This document shows positions 1 through 8,247 of a stretch of 64,000 nucleotides of DNA, one piece after another (position 1 is the stretch's first letter; every line of letters starts with the position of its first letter). Under the pieces are notes generated by a model. That model was not told the DNA's origin, ran no database searches, and saw only the letters and a list, made by a program, of their open reading frames with translations. Both the position numbers and the translations under genes were made by a program. The stretch comes from Brasilonema sp. UFV-L1 (GTDB lineage Bacteria > Cyanobacteriota > Cyanobacteriia > Cyanobacteriales > Nostocaceae): positions 25,520 to 89,519 of the forward strand of contig NZ_QMEA01000011.1 of assembly GCF_012912105.1 (NCBI RefSeq), written 5' to 3'.

Positions 1-577
1 TCTCTGTTTCCTGCTGTTGCAGCTTCTTTAAACAGTCGAAGAATTCAGAATGTAAATTAGTCAAAATACTTGATAAAGAAGCAGCATTTTCTGTTTCTAT
101 TAAGGATAAATAATCAGAGAAATTTGCTGCTGTGGGTTCGGTGCTGAATGTCTCATTTAAATGGTTTATCCAACCCTGTAAAAGGGCGATCGCCTCCGCT
201 TCACCCGTCGTCACTAACCTCACCAAATCTGCAATTGAAATTTGAGACAATTCTGTTGCCTCGATTGCTACTGCTACTAAACTCAAAGATTCACCAATTT
301 TGGTTGCTGCACCAAACAACGCCGCTCCTGGACTTACACTAAATAAATAACGGCGATGCTCGTTTTGAGCCGCTTCTGTGAAGCGATAAGCCGGAGGCTT
401 GACACTTTTTTGCGTATCGCCCTTTTCTCCCATCCCTTTGGGATCATCACCCTCTGACATCTCATCCTTGACTTTTGTTGCAAACACTGCTATTGAGCCA
501 GTCTGCACGATCCATACTTTTTCTGAGTCATCTAGCAGTAATCGTTCATTTGCTTTCAGGCGGTACAGGACTTCCAT
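1..577 (-). CDS. NHLM-type export ABC transporter, second ATPase/permease subunit (partial, 5' end only)
   Basis: This gene runs off the left edge; 192 codons are visible from the ATG at 577. I translated it by eye from the reverse strand. The visible part begins MEVLYRLKANERLLL, continues KVWIVQTGSIAVF, and later has YLFSVSPGAALFG. This is the regulatory-like N-terminal region typical of the second ABC protein (NHLM_micro_ABC2 type) of NHLP/Nif11-leader peptide export systems. The transmembrane and ATPase domains lie outside the window. The HlyD-like protein (4994-6601) and the C39-peptidase ABC protein (1820-4066) follow on the same strand, which supports the call. Residues at about 53-62 come from a small repeat inserted in a HIP1 octamer (383-420). 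The family call rests on the N-terminus and context only. Confidence 0.75.
   Translation of the reverse strand, partial: MEVLYRLKANERLLLDDSEKVWIVQTGSIAVFATKVKDEMSEGDDPKGMGEKGDTQKSVKPPAYRFTEAAQNEHRRYLFSVSPGAALFGAATKIGESLSLVAVAIEATELSQISIADLVRLVTTGEAEAIALLQGWINHLNETFSTEPTAANFSDYLSLIETENAASLSSILTNLHSEFFDCLKKLQQQETE
383..420. repeat. SDR5-like element inside a HIP1 octamer, in frame in the ABC gene
   Basis: The stretch is GCGAT at 383-387, a 28-bp insert at 388-415, then ATCGC at 416-420. Removing the insert plus one AT restores GCGATCGC and removes exactly 10 codons. The insert contains the inverted pair AAGCC-GGCTT. The same core occurs in the AraC gene at 13227-13251. Confidence 0.75.
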
Positions 578-717
578 ATATCTATTACAATACCAAGGTT
601 ATGCAAAACTACCCAACCTTCTACAGCAAGAGCGGACAGATTTGCTAAATCGATTTTATGTTTAATTTGGTTGAGTACTTACCACAGCTAATCGCTTCCC
701 GCCAGAAGAATACCTAA

Positions 718-855
718 TTTAACGAACCGCAAAGACGCGTTAGACGCGTTTGCGCAGCGCCCCCTTAGGGGCTAGCGGCGTGCCGAAGGCTAGGACACGG
801 AGCGCGCAGCGTGCGCCCTTGGCGCATAGGAAGAAGAAAAAGAAGATAGGTAATC
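718..855. repeat. Nested dispersed repeats
   Basis: An AACCGCAAAGACGC / GGACACGGAG / GAAGAAGAAAAAGAAG backbone, common between genes in Nostocales, is broken up by GC-rich palindromic pieces. Examples are CCCCTTAGGGG and GCGCCCTTGGCGC. A relative lies at 39779-39855 and carries the related piece GCGCCAAGGGCGC. No gene is visible here. Confidence 0.6.
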
Positions 856-892
856 TTAGACCACCGAAGGGAGTAATCGCTTTGTTATGAAC

Positions 893-1123
893 GCACAAGC
901 TGTCGTCACCACAGCACAAGCTGTCGTTATAAACGCACAAGCTGTCGTAACTACAGCACAAGCTGTCGTTATAAACGCACAAGCTGTCGTAACTACAGCA
1001 CAAGCCGTCGTTATGAACGCACAAGCTGTCGTCACCACAGCACAAGCTGTCGTTATAAACGCACAAGCTGTCGTAACTACAGCACAAGCTGTCGTTATGA
1101 ACGCACAAGCTGTCGTCACCACA
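893..1123. repeat. 21-bp tandem repeat, 11 copies
   Basis: Eleven units start at 893, 914, 935, 956, 977, 998, 1019, 1040, 1061, 1082 and 1103. Each has the 14-bp core GCACAAGCTGTCGT (one copy GCACAAGCCGTCGT) and a 7-bp linker. The linkers alternate between two classes, CACCACA/AACTACA and TATAAAC/TATGAAC, so the true period is 42 bp. Where a linker ends in ACA, the sequence ACAGC-ACAA-GCTGT can form a short hairpin. Because 21 is a multiple of three, several frames stay open on both strands. I see no reason to call any of these a gene. Confidence 0.9.
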
Positions 1124-1302
1124 GCTAGATCGATGCTGTGCGCGATCGCCTTCTTTGACTCAAGGCAGTAAGCGTACCAGTAGCCACCGTTTATCGATTT
1201 CCAATGCCTCAATGAGTTCATCTTATAGATGCTTTTTTTGGAAATTGTCAGCAAGATGATTGACAATTTAGAATATATGTACAAAATTCTGTACATAAAC
1301 GG

Positions 1303-1521
1303 ATGCTACCCTACAAAATCACATCCCCAACCGATGCCAGAAATGACTTTTTTAAGCTCTTAGACCTGGTAGTAAAAAATCATCAAGTGTATATCATCAA
1401 CCGTCGTGATAGCGAAAATGTAGCCTTGATTGCTGAGTCAGATTTAGTGAGTTTGGTTGAAACGGTTTATCTTTTGCGATCGCCTGCGAATGCACATCGC
1501 CTGCTGGATGCAATGAGTTAG
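1303..1521 (+). CDS. Phd/YefM-family type II antitoxin (orphan)
   Basis: The 72-residue protein begins MLPYKITSPTDARNDFFKLL and ends LLRSPANAHRLLDAMS. It has the usual Phd/YefM layout: an N-terminal DNA-binding and dimerisation fold (VVKNHQVYIINRR, VALIAESDL) followed by a short LVETVYLLRSPANA helix that would bind the toxin. Family members are commonly 75-90 residues, so the C-terminus is slightly short. No YoeB/Doc/RelE-type toxin follows; the stop codon abuts a Uma2 fragment. It lies opposite in direction to the export genes around it. Its antitoxin function is inferred from the family, and it may be a remnant. Confidence 0.75.
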   Translation: MLPYKITSPTDARNDFFKLLDLVVKNHQVYIINRRDSENVALIAESDLVSLVETVYLLRSPANAHRLLDAMS

Positions 1522-1763
1522 TGATTGAGGTATTGTCTCCTGGGGAAAAGCAGCGAAATAGAGACCGTGAGTTAAAGTTAAAGCTGTACTCAATTGCTGG
1601 TGTGCATGAATACTGGATTTTTGACCGCGAAAGGCAATCATGTGAAATTTATCGTCGGGAAAAGGCTGTTTTGAAACTAACTGCAACCTTGTATAAGGAT
1701 GATAATTTAACCAGTCCTCTTTTGCCAGGGTTTAGTTGTGCTGTTGAGCGTTTGTTTGGGTAA
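1521..1763 (+). pseudogene. Uma2-family endonuclease, C-terminal remnant
   Basis: The reading frame VIEVLSPGEKQRNRDRELKL, then HEYWIFDRE and a C-terminal LPGFSCAVERLF, matches the second half of Uma2 (DUF820) proteins. In these the E of the xxEVLSP motif belongs to the nuclease core. Only about 80 of the usual 190-200 residues are left. The N-terminal half with the ELIDGEL and PD motifs is missing. The frame opens with GTG directly at the antitoxin stop codon, so a deletion or recombination joined the two. It is probably non-functional. Confidence 0.7.
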
Positions 1764-1819
1764 GACTTACTTAAAACGTGGTAAAAACTGGTAATAATTA
1801 TAATTTTATTACCTTTTAA

Positions 1820-4066
1820 TCATTCTTCAGTACGAAGCAACTGGGCATATTTCCCCCCTGAGTGCCACAACTCCTCATGAGTGCCCCGCTGCACCACTTT
1901 CCCTTGCTCCAGTACAATAATTTCATCACAATCGCGAATCGTGCTGAGTCTATGCGCTATCACAATACAAGAGCAACCGCGTCGCCGCAGATTCCTATCA
2001 ATAATCAATTCTGTTTGAGCATCCAGCGCAGAAGTCGCTTCATCCATGACCAAAACTGAGGGATTCCGAACCATTGCACGAGCAATTTCTAAACGTTGGC
2101 GCTGTCCACCACTGATGTTCATTCCCCCTTCAATCAGTTTGGCATCATATCCCCCAGGCATAGATTCAATCAAATCGTGAATAACTGCATCAGAACAAGC
2201 CCGCACTAAGTCAGTTTGTGATACTGTGGAATCCCATAAAGTCAGATTTTCCCGAACTGTCCCAGCAAAGAGAAAAATATCCTGTTCTACCATTGCCAAA
2301 GAATTCGCCAAAACAGAGCGAGGAATCTGGGTTCTAGGTACGCCATCAAAGTAAATTTTCCCATCCCAAGGTTCGTATAAACCGCAAACTAGCTTAGCAA
2401 TTGTAGATTTACCAGAACCACTCCCTCCTACTATCGCCACTCGTTGTCCCGGCTCCAAAATTAAACTAAAGTTCTCAATCAGAGGATTGTCCACACGGCT
2501 ATACCCAAAAGTTATATTCCGCAACTCAACATAACCCTGCAACCGAAAGGGAAATGAGGAGTGAGGGAGTGAGGGAGATACTTTTAATTTTGAATTTTGA
2601 ATTTTGAATTTTGAATTGTTTTCTCCCCCTCCCCTCTGGGCTTCTGCATCGACAGTGTTTTGCAGTACATCATCAAGGCGGTTTAAGTCAGCCTCTAAAT
2701 CTTGCAACATACTGCCAAAATTAATCAAACTGTTGATTGGCTCTAGGAAGCTGGCTGTTAAACTTTGGTAGGCAACCAACATCCCAATACTCAGGTTACC
2801 GTTCATTACCCGATAACCGCCGAGAAATAAAATAGAGGTGGTTGTCAGTGCTGTCAAAAATGTGGGTAATACTGTCAGAATTTGAGTTTGTAGAGCTAAT
2901 TCCTGTTGAGCGTTGAGCGCTTTAGCATAGTTCCCGGCAAATTTAGCAAACGAGTCAGACTCAAGCCCGGAAGCTTTGATTGTTTCTATCGTTTGAATGG
3001 CTGCGATCGCCACCCCATTGACCTTACCATATTCCTGCGCCAGCTTCATATTAGCATCCACCCTCGTTCGCGCTAAAAACTGTAGGGCGAAAAAGTTTAT
3101 ACCAGCAAAACTAAGAGCAACACTCGTCAGTACCCAATCGTATTGAAGCATAATCAGAAAGTAAAATACCATCATCACCGCGTCAATAACCGTGGTGGCA
3201 AGCGAACCTGAAAGCACATTTGCAACTTTGTTGTTGAGTGGTACACGAGAGCTAATTTCACCTGCAAAGCGTTGAGCATAAAACCCAACTGGTAAGCGTA
3301 GAATATGCCAGAGAAACTGCCCCGACGTTGTCACCGACAACTTAAGCATCAGCCGCCGCAGGTAAGTCAGCCGCAGCCAAGCGAGAAAGCCCCGAAGCAC
3401 GGCGGTGACAACTATTCCTAACACCAGCGGTCGTATCCAGTCAGAGCGCTCAGTGACGAGAATTTCATCAACAAACACCTGAGTAAAAGCTGGCACAGCT
3501 AACCGGGGAAAAGTCAGTAATAATCCTGCTAGGAGGCAGAATAAGATAGTGCTCCGCGAGTTTTGCAAGCGTGAGGCTAACGCAGAGATAACGTTATTTT
3601 TTTTACCTCCTTTTTGAAAGTCTTCTCCTGGTTGCATAGCCAGGACGACTCCAGTGTAGGCGCGACTAAACTCTTCTAGGGAAACTGTCCGGCGTCCTGT
3701 GGCGGGGTCGTTGAGGTAGACGTGGTTTTTTCCAAAACCTTCCACCACTAGAAAGTGGTTGAAATTCCAAAAAATAATGTAGGGGGGAGGAAGGGTTTTG
3801 AGGCTTTCCAGAGACGGTTTGAAACCTTTAGCATTTAAGCCATAGTTCCTCGCTGCTTTGATAACATTAAAGGCGTTGCTACCATCTCGCGAGACGCCAC
3901 ACTCACGCCGTAATTCTGCCAAGGGGACAATGCGCGAGTAATAGCCTAGAATAATTCCGAGTGCTGCAGCGCCGCATTCGGTTGCTTCGATTTGCAGCAG
4001 CGTGGGGGTACGGACGCGACTCGTTTGAGATGGGGGTAGAATGCTTTTAATGAAGGCAAAACGCAT
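1820..4066 (-). CDS. NHLM-type peptidase/permease/ATPase ABC transporter (C39 domain)
   Basis: The 748-residue protein would cleave a leader peptide and export the mature peptide across the inner membrane. Residues 1-135 form a C39 peptidase with catalytic Cys31 (ATECGAA), His104 (FNHFLVVEG) and Asp120 (LNDPATG). A six-helix transmembrane domain follows at about 170-450, and an ATPase at about 505-748 with GGSGSGKST, signature ISGGQRQR, Walker B VLVMDEATSALD and the switch His in VIAHRLST. The phrases FWNFNHFLVVEGFGKN and LEEFSRAYTGVVL are characteristic of the NHLM ABC1 subgroup. The linker at about 475-500 contains NSKFKIQNSKLK, encoded by a TTTTGAA heptamer array (2581-2617) not expected in the family. 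It lies downstream of the HlyD gene with one Uma2 gene between them. Confidence 0.92.
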   Translation of the reverse strand: MRFAFIKSILPPSQTSRVRTPTLLQIEATECGAAALGIILGYYSRIVPLAELRRECGVSRDGSNAFNVIKAARNYGLNAKGFKPSLESLKTLPPPYIIFWNFNHFLVVEGFGKNHVYLNDPATGRRTVSLEEFSRAYTGVVLAMQPGEDFQKGGKKNNVISALASRLQNSRSTILFCLLAGLLLTFPRLAVPAFTQVFVDEILVTERSDWIRPLVLGIVVTAVLRGFLAWLRLTYLRRLMLKLSVTTSGQFLWHILRLPVGFYAQRFAGEISSRVPLNNKVANVLSGSLATTVIDAVMMVFYFLIMLQYDWVLTSVALSFAGINFFALQFLARTRVDANMKLAQEYGKVNGVAIAAIQTIETIKASGLESDSFAKFAGNYAKALNAQQELALQTQILTVLPTFLTALTTTSILFLGGYRVMNGNLSIGMLVAYQSLTASFLEPINSLINFGSMLQDLEADLNRLDDVLQNTVDAEAQRGGGENNSKFKIQNSKLKVSPSLPHSSFPFRLQGYVELRNITFGYSRVDNPLIENFSLILEPGQRVAIVGGSGSGKSTIAKLVCGLYEPWDGKIYFDGVPRTQIPRSVLANSLAMVEQDIFLFAGTVRENLTLWDSTVSQTDLVRACSDAVIHDLIESMPGGYDAKLIEGGMNISGGQRQRLEIARAMVRNPSVLVMDEATSALDAQTELIIDRNLRRRGCSCIVIAHRLSTIRDCDEIIVLEQGKVVQRGTHEELWHSGGKYAQLLRTEE
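2581..2617. repeat. Heptamer repeat (TTTTGAA) inside the ABC transporter gene
   Basis: About four and a half copies of the 7-bp unit TTTTGAA lie within the coding sequence, next to a second purine-rich run (2560-2580, gagtgaggga type). On the coding strand they read as SKFKIQNSKLK. Such heptamers are normally intergenic in Nostocales (compare 10085-10160). Here they sit in the linker between membrane and ATPase domains. Confidence 0.8.
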
Positions 4067-4234
4067 AAGATAATTTTGCCCTAATTAGTCACTTGGTCGC
4101 AAGTAGAAACACATGTAATAGTTCAGATTCACATAGGCAAATATAGGCAGCCCACCCTACACTACTACACTACTGTGCAAGTTTATCAAAATTAGTGCGT
4201 TGAAAAAGCAGCAATGAAGCGTGAATGTTTTGGG

Positions 4235-4840
4235 CTAATGCGGCATAATATCGTCGAGTTTGAGTTGCAAGTTCGCCAAGAGGTGAGAGGTAATAGTATC
4301 TTGTGAGCGATATTGTTGCTGCTGGTACGCGCCATTAATCAGTTGACAGACGGTAAAGGTGGGTTGTTTTGGATTACCAATGAATTGCTTACCACCCAAA
4401 CCGCGAAAGTCTACAATCCAATACTCTGGGATTTCCAAGAAAGCATATTCTTCTACTTTTCTTGCATAATCATCTTGCCAATTAGTACTCACCACTTCAG
4501 CAATGAGCTTAATTGTCCTACCATTACAGATAATAGGTTCTTTTTGCCAAAGCGGTTCGGTTTTAAGTTCTGCTTGATCTAGAACAATCACGTCTGGACG
4601 TAGTGCTGTAGCTTCAGAGGCTAGTGGTTTAATTAAACAATTTTTTGGAATCAACCAGTTTAAATTAGAACGAAAAATTTCTGCATAGATTTTACCAGCA
4701 ATACTTCCTGAAACTGCTTCATGAGGACCAGTGGGTTCCATGTCACGTAGTTCTCCGTCAATGAGTTCATAGCGGGGATTATCTCCATACTCGGTGATAA
4801 ATTGCTCGAAAGTTAGGAGTTTCGGTGGGGTGTAGGTCAT
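4235..4840 (-). CDS. Uma2-family (DUF820) putative restriction-endonuclease-fold protein
   Basis: The 201-residue protein is of full family length. It shows the Uma2 landmarks in order: RYELIDGELRDM near residue 25, RPDVIVLD near 81, LIAEVVSTNW near 112, and EYWIVDFRGLGGKQF near 138. Asp in RPD and Glu in AEV would be the PD-(D/E)XK metal ligands. The biological role of these proteins, greatly expanded in cyanobacteria, is not established. The gene sits between the two NHLM export genes in the same direction, which looks like an insertion into the export locus. Confidence 0.88.
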   Translation of the reverse strand: MTYTPPKLLTFEQFITEYGDNPRYELIDGELRDMEPTGPHEAVSGSIAGKIYAEIFRSNLNWLIPKNCLIKPLASEATALRPDVIVLDQAELKTEPLWQKEPIICNGRTIKLIAEVVSTNWQDDYARKVEEYAFLEIPEYWIVDFRGLGGKQFIGNPKQPTFTVCQLINGAYQQQQYRSQDTITSHLLANLQLKLDDIMPH

Positions 4841-4993
4841 AGGTCATATTTTGAGACCAGGTAGCTTTATTTTATTGCTTTTTAAGACATTAACGTATTG
4901 GTTTTTAGCCCAGGTCGGTGGGCTTAGTTCTTGAGCGAGCGGCTTATAGCCTGTGGGTTTTTTGCACATTTGGGATGTTCCCACGAATTAAGG

Positions 4994-6601
4994 TTAATAA
5001 ATACCCGTCCAAGAGCGTAATATTGGAATAATGTAAGAAATCGGTGCGACTTCTCCAACTTTGACCCGAACTTGAGTAGTCGTACCTGATGAAATATTTA
5101 GTGCTGGTCCATTAGAAGAAGACCATTTGTAACCGCTGACAGTGTTTGAGTCTTTTTCTAGTTGGACAAAAACTTGCACGCGAGCTGCGTTACTATTTGC
5201 AAGGCTTTTAGCTAGGTCTTCGTTGCCAACTTGCGCTATAATATCCGCCGTTGTCACAGGGAACGGAGAAACTTTTGTGACTACCCCAACAATACCACCG
5301 AAGCGATCGCGCTTGACAACGCTAGGTGTAACCTGTACTGTCATACCTGGTTTGATTTGCTTGCCATCCTTATCAGCAAAGTAAACAAGACTTTCTAGTT
5401 TGGCATTGGGGTCATGAGCTTCGATAGTCCCAATACGAGTGCCAGCATTGACAACTTGACCAGGAAGGACGCCAACTTCTAAAATCCGACCATCATATCT
5501 ACTAATAACTTGGCTTGATTTCGTTAATTGCAATTTTAACTGGGCAATCTTGCGTTTTACTTCCTGAATTTGATTTAATTTATTTATTGACTTTTCTAAA
5601 TCTTGTTGAACCAGTTTCGTTTTTTGGGATTCGATATCTTTAATTTTGGTTTTGATTTCATCAAGCTTATTAAGATTTTGCAGATAATCTCGCTCTGCAT
5701 TTGTTCTCTGAACTTCAAGTTCTTGAATGTTATTTTTGATATCGTCAATTTTACTCAAGTTTTGTAGATATTCACGTTCGCTACTCGTTTTTTGAACATC
5801 AAGGTCTTTGAGTTGTGTTGAAATCTCTGATATTTGCCTTTGAGCGTTTAACAATTCCTGCTGAGATTGTAGTAATGTATCTTGACTAATAATCTTCTGT
5901 TGAAAAAGACTACGACGCGTTTCAACTCGTTGTTGCAAAGTTTGTAGCAATGCAGTGATTTGTTGCTTCTGCTCTTCAAGGCTTTTGCGTTTTTCTGCTA
6001 GTGCGGTGAGAGTTTGTTTGTATAGCACTGGCGCGACTTGTTCTCTTGACACGCTTTGCTCAAGGCTTTGTCGTTTTTGCTTTAATGCTTGAAGCGTTTG
6101 TGAGTGTAGCATCGGTGCTACTGATTCTCGACGCAGGCTTGCTTCAAAGTCTTGTTGCTGCTGTTGAAGCGTTTTTAGGGCCAGCGCTGTTTGCTGCTTT
6201 TGTAGCTTCTCGGTGTCTAGATTCTGCTGCTGAAGTTGGTCTAACTTTGCTTTTTCTTGTTGTAGTTGTTGTCTAATATTGGATTGGTCGATTGTAGCGA
6301 GTAGTTGATCTTTCTTGATGACGTCTCCTGGCTTGACATTCAGAGTTAATAATTGACCAGCACTGAGTGCTTGAAATTGCACCACATGACGAGGTCGAAT
6401 CAACACGCCGGAACCTGTGACAGTGAGTGGAATTCGTCCGACTACACTCCAAACACCAGCTACAACAACCAAAAAGCCCATAGAAGCCAAGAGTATCCAG
6501 GCTTGAGGGCTTACTTGTTGCATTAATTTGTCGAGTTGTTCTGGTGAGGACAGGCGCGAGAGTGCTTCTTCACGGAAGAGTTTACTTCCTTTATCGTGCA
6601 T
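4994..6601 (-). CDS. NHLM-type HlyD family secretion protein (membrane fusion subunit)
   Basis: The 535-residue adaptor would link the C39 ABC transporter to an outer-membrane exit channel. A short cytoplasmic tail (1-33) is followed by one membrane helix (about 34-54, WILLASMGFLVVVAGVW). A biotinyl-lipoyl half follows (QALSAGQLLTLNVKPGDVIKKDQLLATID), then a long coiled coil at about 105-370, and a returning lipoyl half and beta-barrel (GRILEVGVLPGQVV, GMTVQVTPSVVKRDRFGG). The coiled coil contains internal repeats: YLQNLSKIDDIKNNIQELEVQ is nearly repeated as YLQNLNKLDEIKTKIKDIESQ. The N-terminal phrase FREEALSRLSSPEQLDKLM matches the NHLM HlyD subgroup. It is first in the export locus. Confidence 0.9.
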   Translation of the reverse strand: MHDKGSKLFREEALSRLSSPEQLDKLMQQVSPQAWILLASMGFLVVVAGVWSVVGRIPLTVTGSGVLIRPRHVVQFQALSAGQLLTLNVKPGDVIKKDQLLATIDQSNIRQQLQQEKAKLDQLQQQNLDTEKLQKQQTALALKTLQQQQQDFEASLRRESVAPMLHSQTLQALKQKRQSLEQSVSREQVAPVLYKQTLTALAEKRKSLEEQKQQITALLQTLQQRVETRRSLFQQKIISQDTLLQSQQELLNAQRQISEISTQLKDLDVQKTSSEREYLQNLSKIDDIKNNIQELEVQRTNAERDYLQNLNKLDEIKTKIKDIESQKTKLVQQDLEKSINKLNQIQEVKRKIAQLKLQLTKSSQVISRYDGRILEVGVLPGQVVNAGTRIGTIEAHDPNAKLESLVYFADKDGKQIKPGMTVQVTPSVVKRDRFGGIVGVVTKVSPFPVTTADIIAQVGNEDLAKSLANSNAARVQVFVQLEKDSNTVSGYKWSSSNGPALNISSGTTTQVRVKVGEVAPISYIIPILRSWTGIY

Positions 6602-6942
6602 TTTGTCTATCTTGACTTCTGGACTTATACTAACCCAAGTTGCAGCTTATCAAATTCCGAGTGCTTTTCATTCATCAATACTGAGCAAACTCTTTGAGCC
6701 GCTATTCATTGAGTCTAAACTCCTGTAAATGAAGTCCCTGTCCGCGCATAACGGGGTCTAAATAACAACGAACCACTCATCGCTCATATGCATCAAAAGA
6801 GCGGGTTGAATCATGAACTCGCTCTTTTGATAGGTAAATTTTATTTTTTTCATCCCACTCGTAAGCCTTAGTAAAAGGCTTATTCTTTATCTACGTAGCA
6901 CAATTCAACTCTCTCCTGCATGAGGTAATCATTCCCTATGCT
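6602..6942. other. Intergenic, upstream of the export locus
   Basis: I see no gene here. The region holds the hairpin at 6792-6831 and presumably the promoter of the HlyD gene, although no convincing -10/-35 pair was recognised. Confidence 0.5.
6792..6831 (+). terminator. Long hairpin followed by T-rich tract
   Basis: Arms 6792-6807 (ATCAAAAGAGCGGGTT) and 6816-6831 pair over 16 bp with one mismatch, with an 8-nt loop. A T-rich stretch follows on the plus strand (6836-6850). It looks like an intrinsic terminator, but no plus-strand gene precedes it, so its partner is unknown. Confidence 0.5.
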
Positions 6943-7137
6943 TTACAATACTGTCTCCAGCCAATCATATATTTGTTCTAACTGTTCTATGGTCACTAAC
7001 CCATATTGCCAAAGAATCATTGGCAAAGGACCTGGATCTTGCTCGCGATGACGAAGAGCAACTGCAATGGAAGCTGTGGAAATTGCTAAATCTTCCTGTA
7101 AAAAGCGAATAAATCTAGAATAAGTAGATGGTGACAC
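6943..7137 (-). CDS. DUF2949 family protein
   Basis: This is a 64-residue cytosolic protein with FIRFLQEDLAISTASIAVALRH, then LPMILWQYGLVTIEQLEQIYDWLE. That pattern defines the short cyanobacterial DUF2949 family. No catalytic motif is visible, and the family function is unknown to me. It stands alone, with over 1 kb without a clear gene upstream. Confidence 0.85.
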   Translation of the reverse strand: MSPSTYSRFIRFLQEDLAISTASIAVALRHREQDPGPLPMILWQYGLVTIEQLEQIYDWLETVL

Positions 7138-8247
7138 TTTATATTAGACCTCCTCACATAGTGTGTACCTTCATATCTCAATTCACTATCTTTCGTTAGT
7201 TGTAACTAGTCGTCATGAATTGCGTACACCAGAACTTATGAAAATTTATCTTTTCTTCTGTGTCAGGAGTTACGAAGTTGGTGTTTGATAGTGCGGGGCG
7301 TTTGCGTAGCGCGGCGTTACTCAAATGCCTATAGGGGCTAACCCGTTCTATTTTCAAGCCAACAATTTCCTGTCACTGTACCTTTGTTTAATAGATAATT
7401 CAGAAAAGCTTGTCTGGTGTCCTTCAAAGAAACATAAAAAAAATAAACAATGAGAAAGAGTGGAGCTAGGCCTACGCTCAGCCTCCAGTTAGAAGACAGC
7501 AATTTCTAATCAGAACCTGAGGAGACTTTAGCCTCCGGTCACAGAGTATCCCCATGAATAAATATAGGGATTTTAAGCTCAACTCACTACCACTCCACAC
7601 TCGCCATTCTGAACGGCAGTTGCTTTATGCCGGGGAACCCGTTCACCGCACTGCCTCCTCCTGACTTCTGGCTCCTAAGTTCTTTTTTGGTCATACCACT
7701 GACTTTATCTAGTCTTAGGTAGCACAATATTCAGGTGAATGATGATTTATCTTTTTTACTTCAGTGCTTTGGTCAACTACAACTGTTGTAAGGAAGATTC
7801 CTTAGCCTAATCCTCCCTTATTGACTACTCTTTACACGTATGTCAAAAGGAAGATTTTTTGTTATCTAGGATAAAATTCATCATCTCGTCTTGGAATAAC
7901 AAAACTTTTCACGCTCAACACTGAATTTTCTTTTCTCCTCAATGTACTTTTTAATACTTTGTATATCATAGCTGTTGGATAGAAAAATTGCACAAACAAT
8001 ACCAATAAAGTTTGGGGTGTTGCTGAATTCGAGTGTGAAATGACAAAAGCAACGACTAACACTGGCTCTGGAAAGCCTGGTGCGCCTACTCCTTTCATAC
8101 CGTTTCACGAAAATCCTGATACAATTAACTCCCCCTACAGCCCCCAACCCCAGAGGGGATATATTCTGACGACTGGAGCGCGTAGCGGGGCGTAGCGCGT
8201 TCTGTGTTCTGTGTTCTGTGTTCTGTGTTCTTATTAAGTAAATACCC
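7138..8247. other. Long intergenic region with repeats and a possible structured RNA
   Basis: No convincing protein gene is present. The section 7460-7615 has several local stems: GTGGAG with CTCCAC, TTAGAA with TTCTAA, and ATCCC with GGGAT. A repeat piece (CCGCACTGCCTCCTCC at about 7640-7680) resembles sequence at 30790-30810 and 63950-63975. It is followed by TTCTTTTTTGG. Two overlapping minus-strand frames at 7862-8147 show no family pattern. A 7-bp tandem repeat (TTCTGTG) lies at 8199-8231. Confidence 0.4.
8199..8231. repeat. Heptamer tandem repeat TTCTGTG
   Basis: Four or more head-to-tail copies of the 7-bp unit lie just downstream of the DUF192 gene. They are of the short tandemly repeated class common in this genome. 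Confidence 0.85.

Noticed and set aside
893..1123. CRISPR array
   Set aside because: The spacers would be only 7 bp and are themselves repeated in two alternating types; no cas genes are near.
740..1296. Overlapping frames encoding Cys-rich or Ala/Val-rich repeat proteins
   Set aside because: They exist because a 21-bp repeat keeps several frames open on both strands; there is no ribosome-binding site, and the frames run into dispersed repeats.
7440..7700. 6S RNA
   Set aside because: The stems do not form the single long hairpin with a central bubble expected of 6S RNA, and the usual neighbour is absent; kept only as an unnamed candidate.
7862..8147. Two overlapping minus-strand small proteins
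   Set aside because: Neither shows a family pattern or a good start, they overlap in different frames, and the region is repeat-rich.
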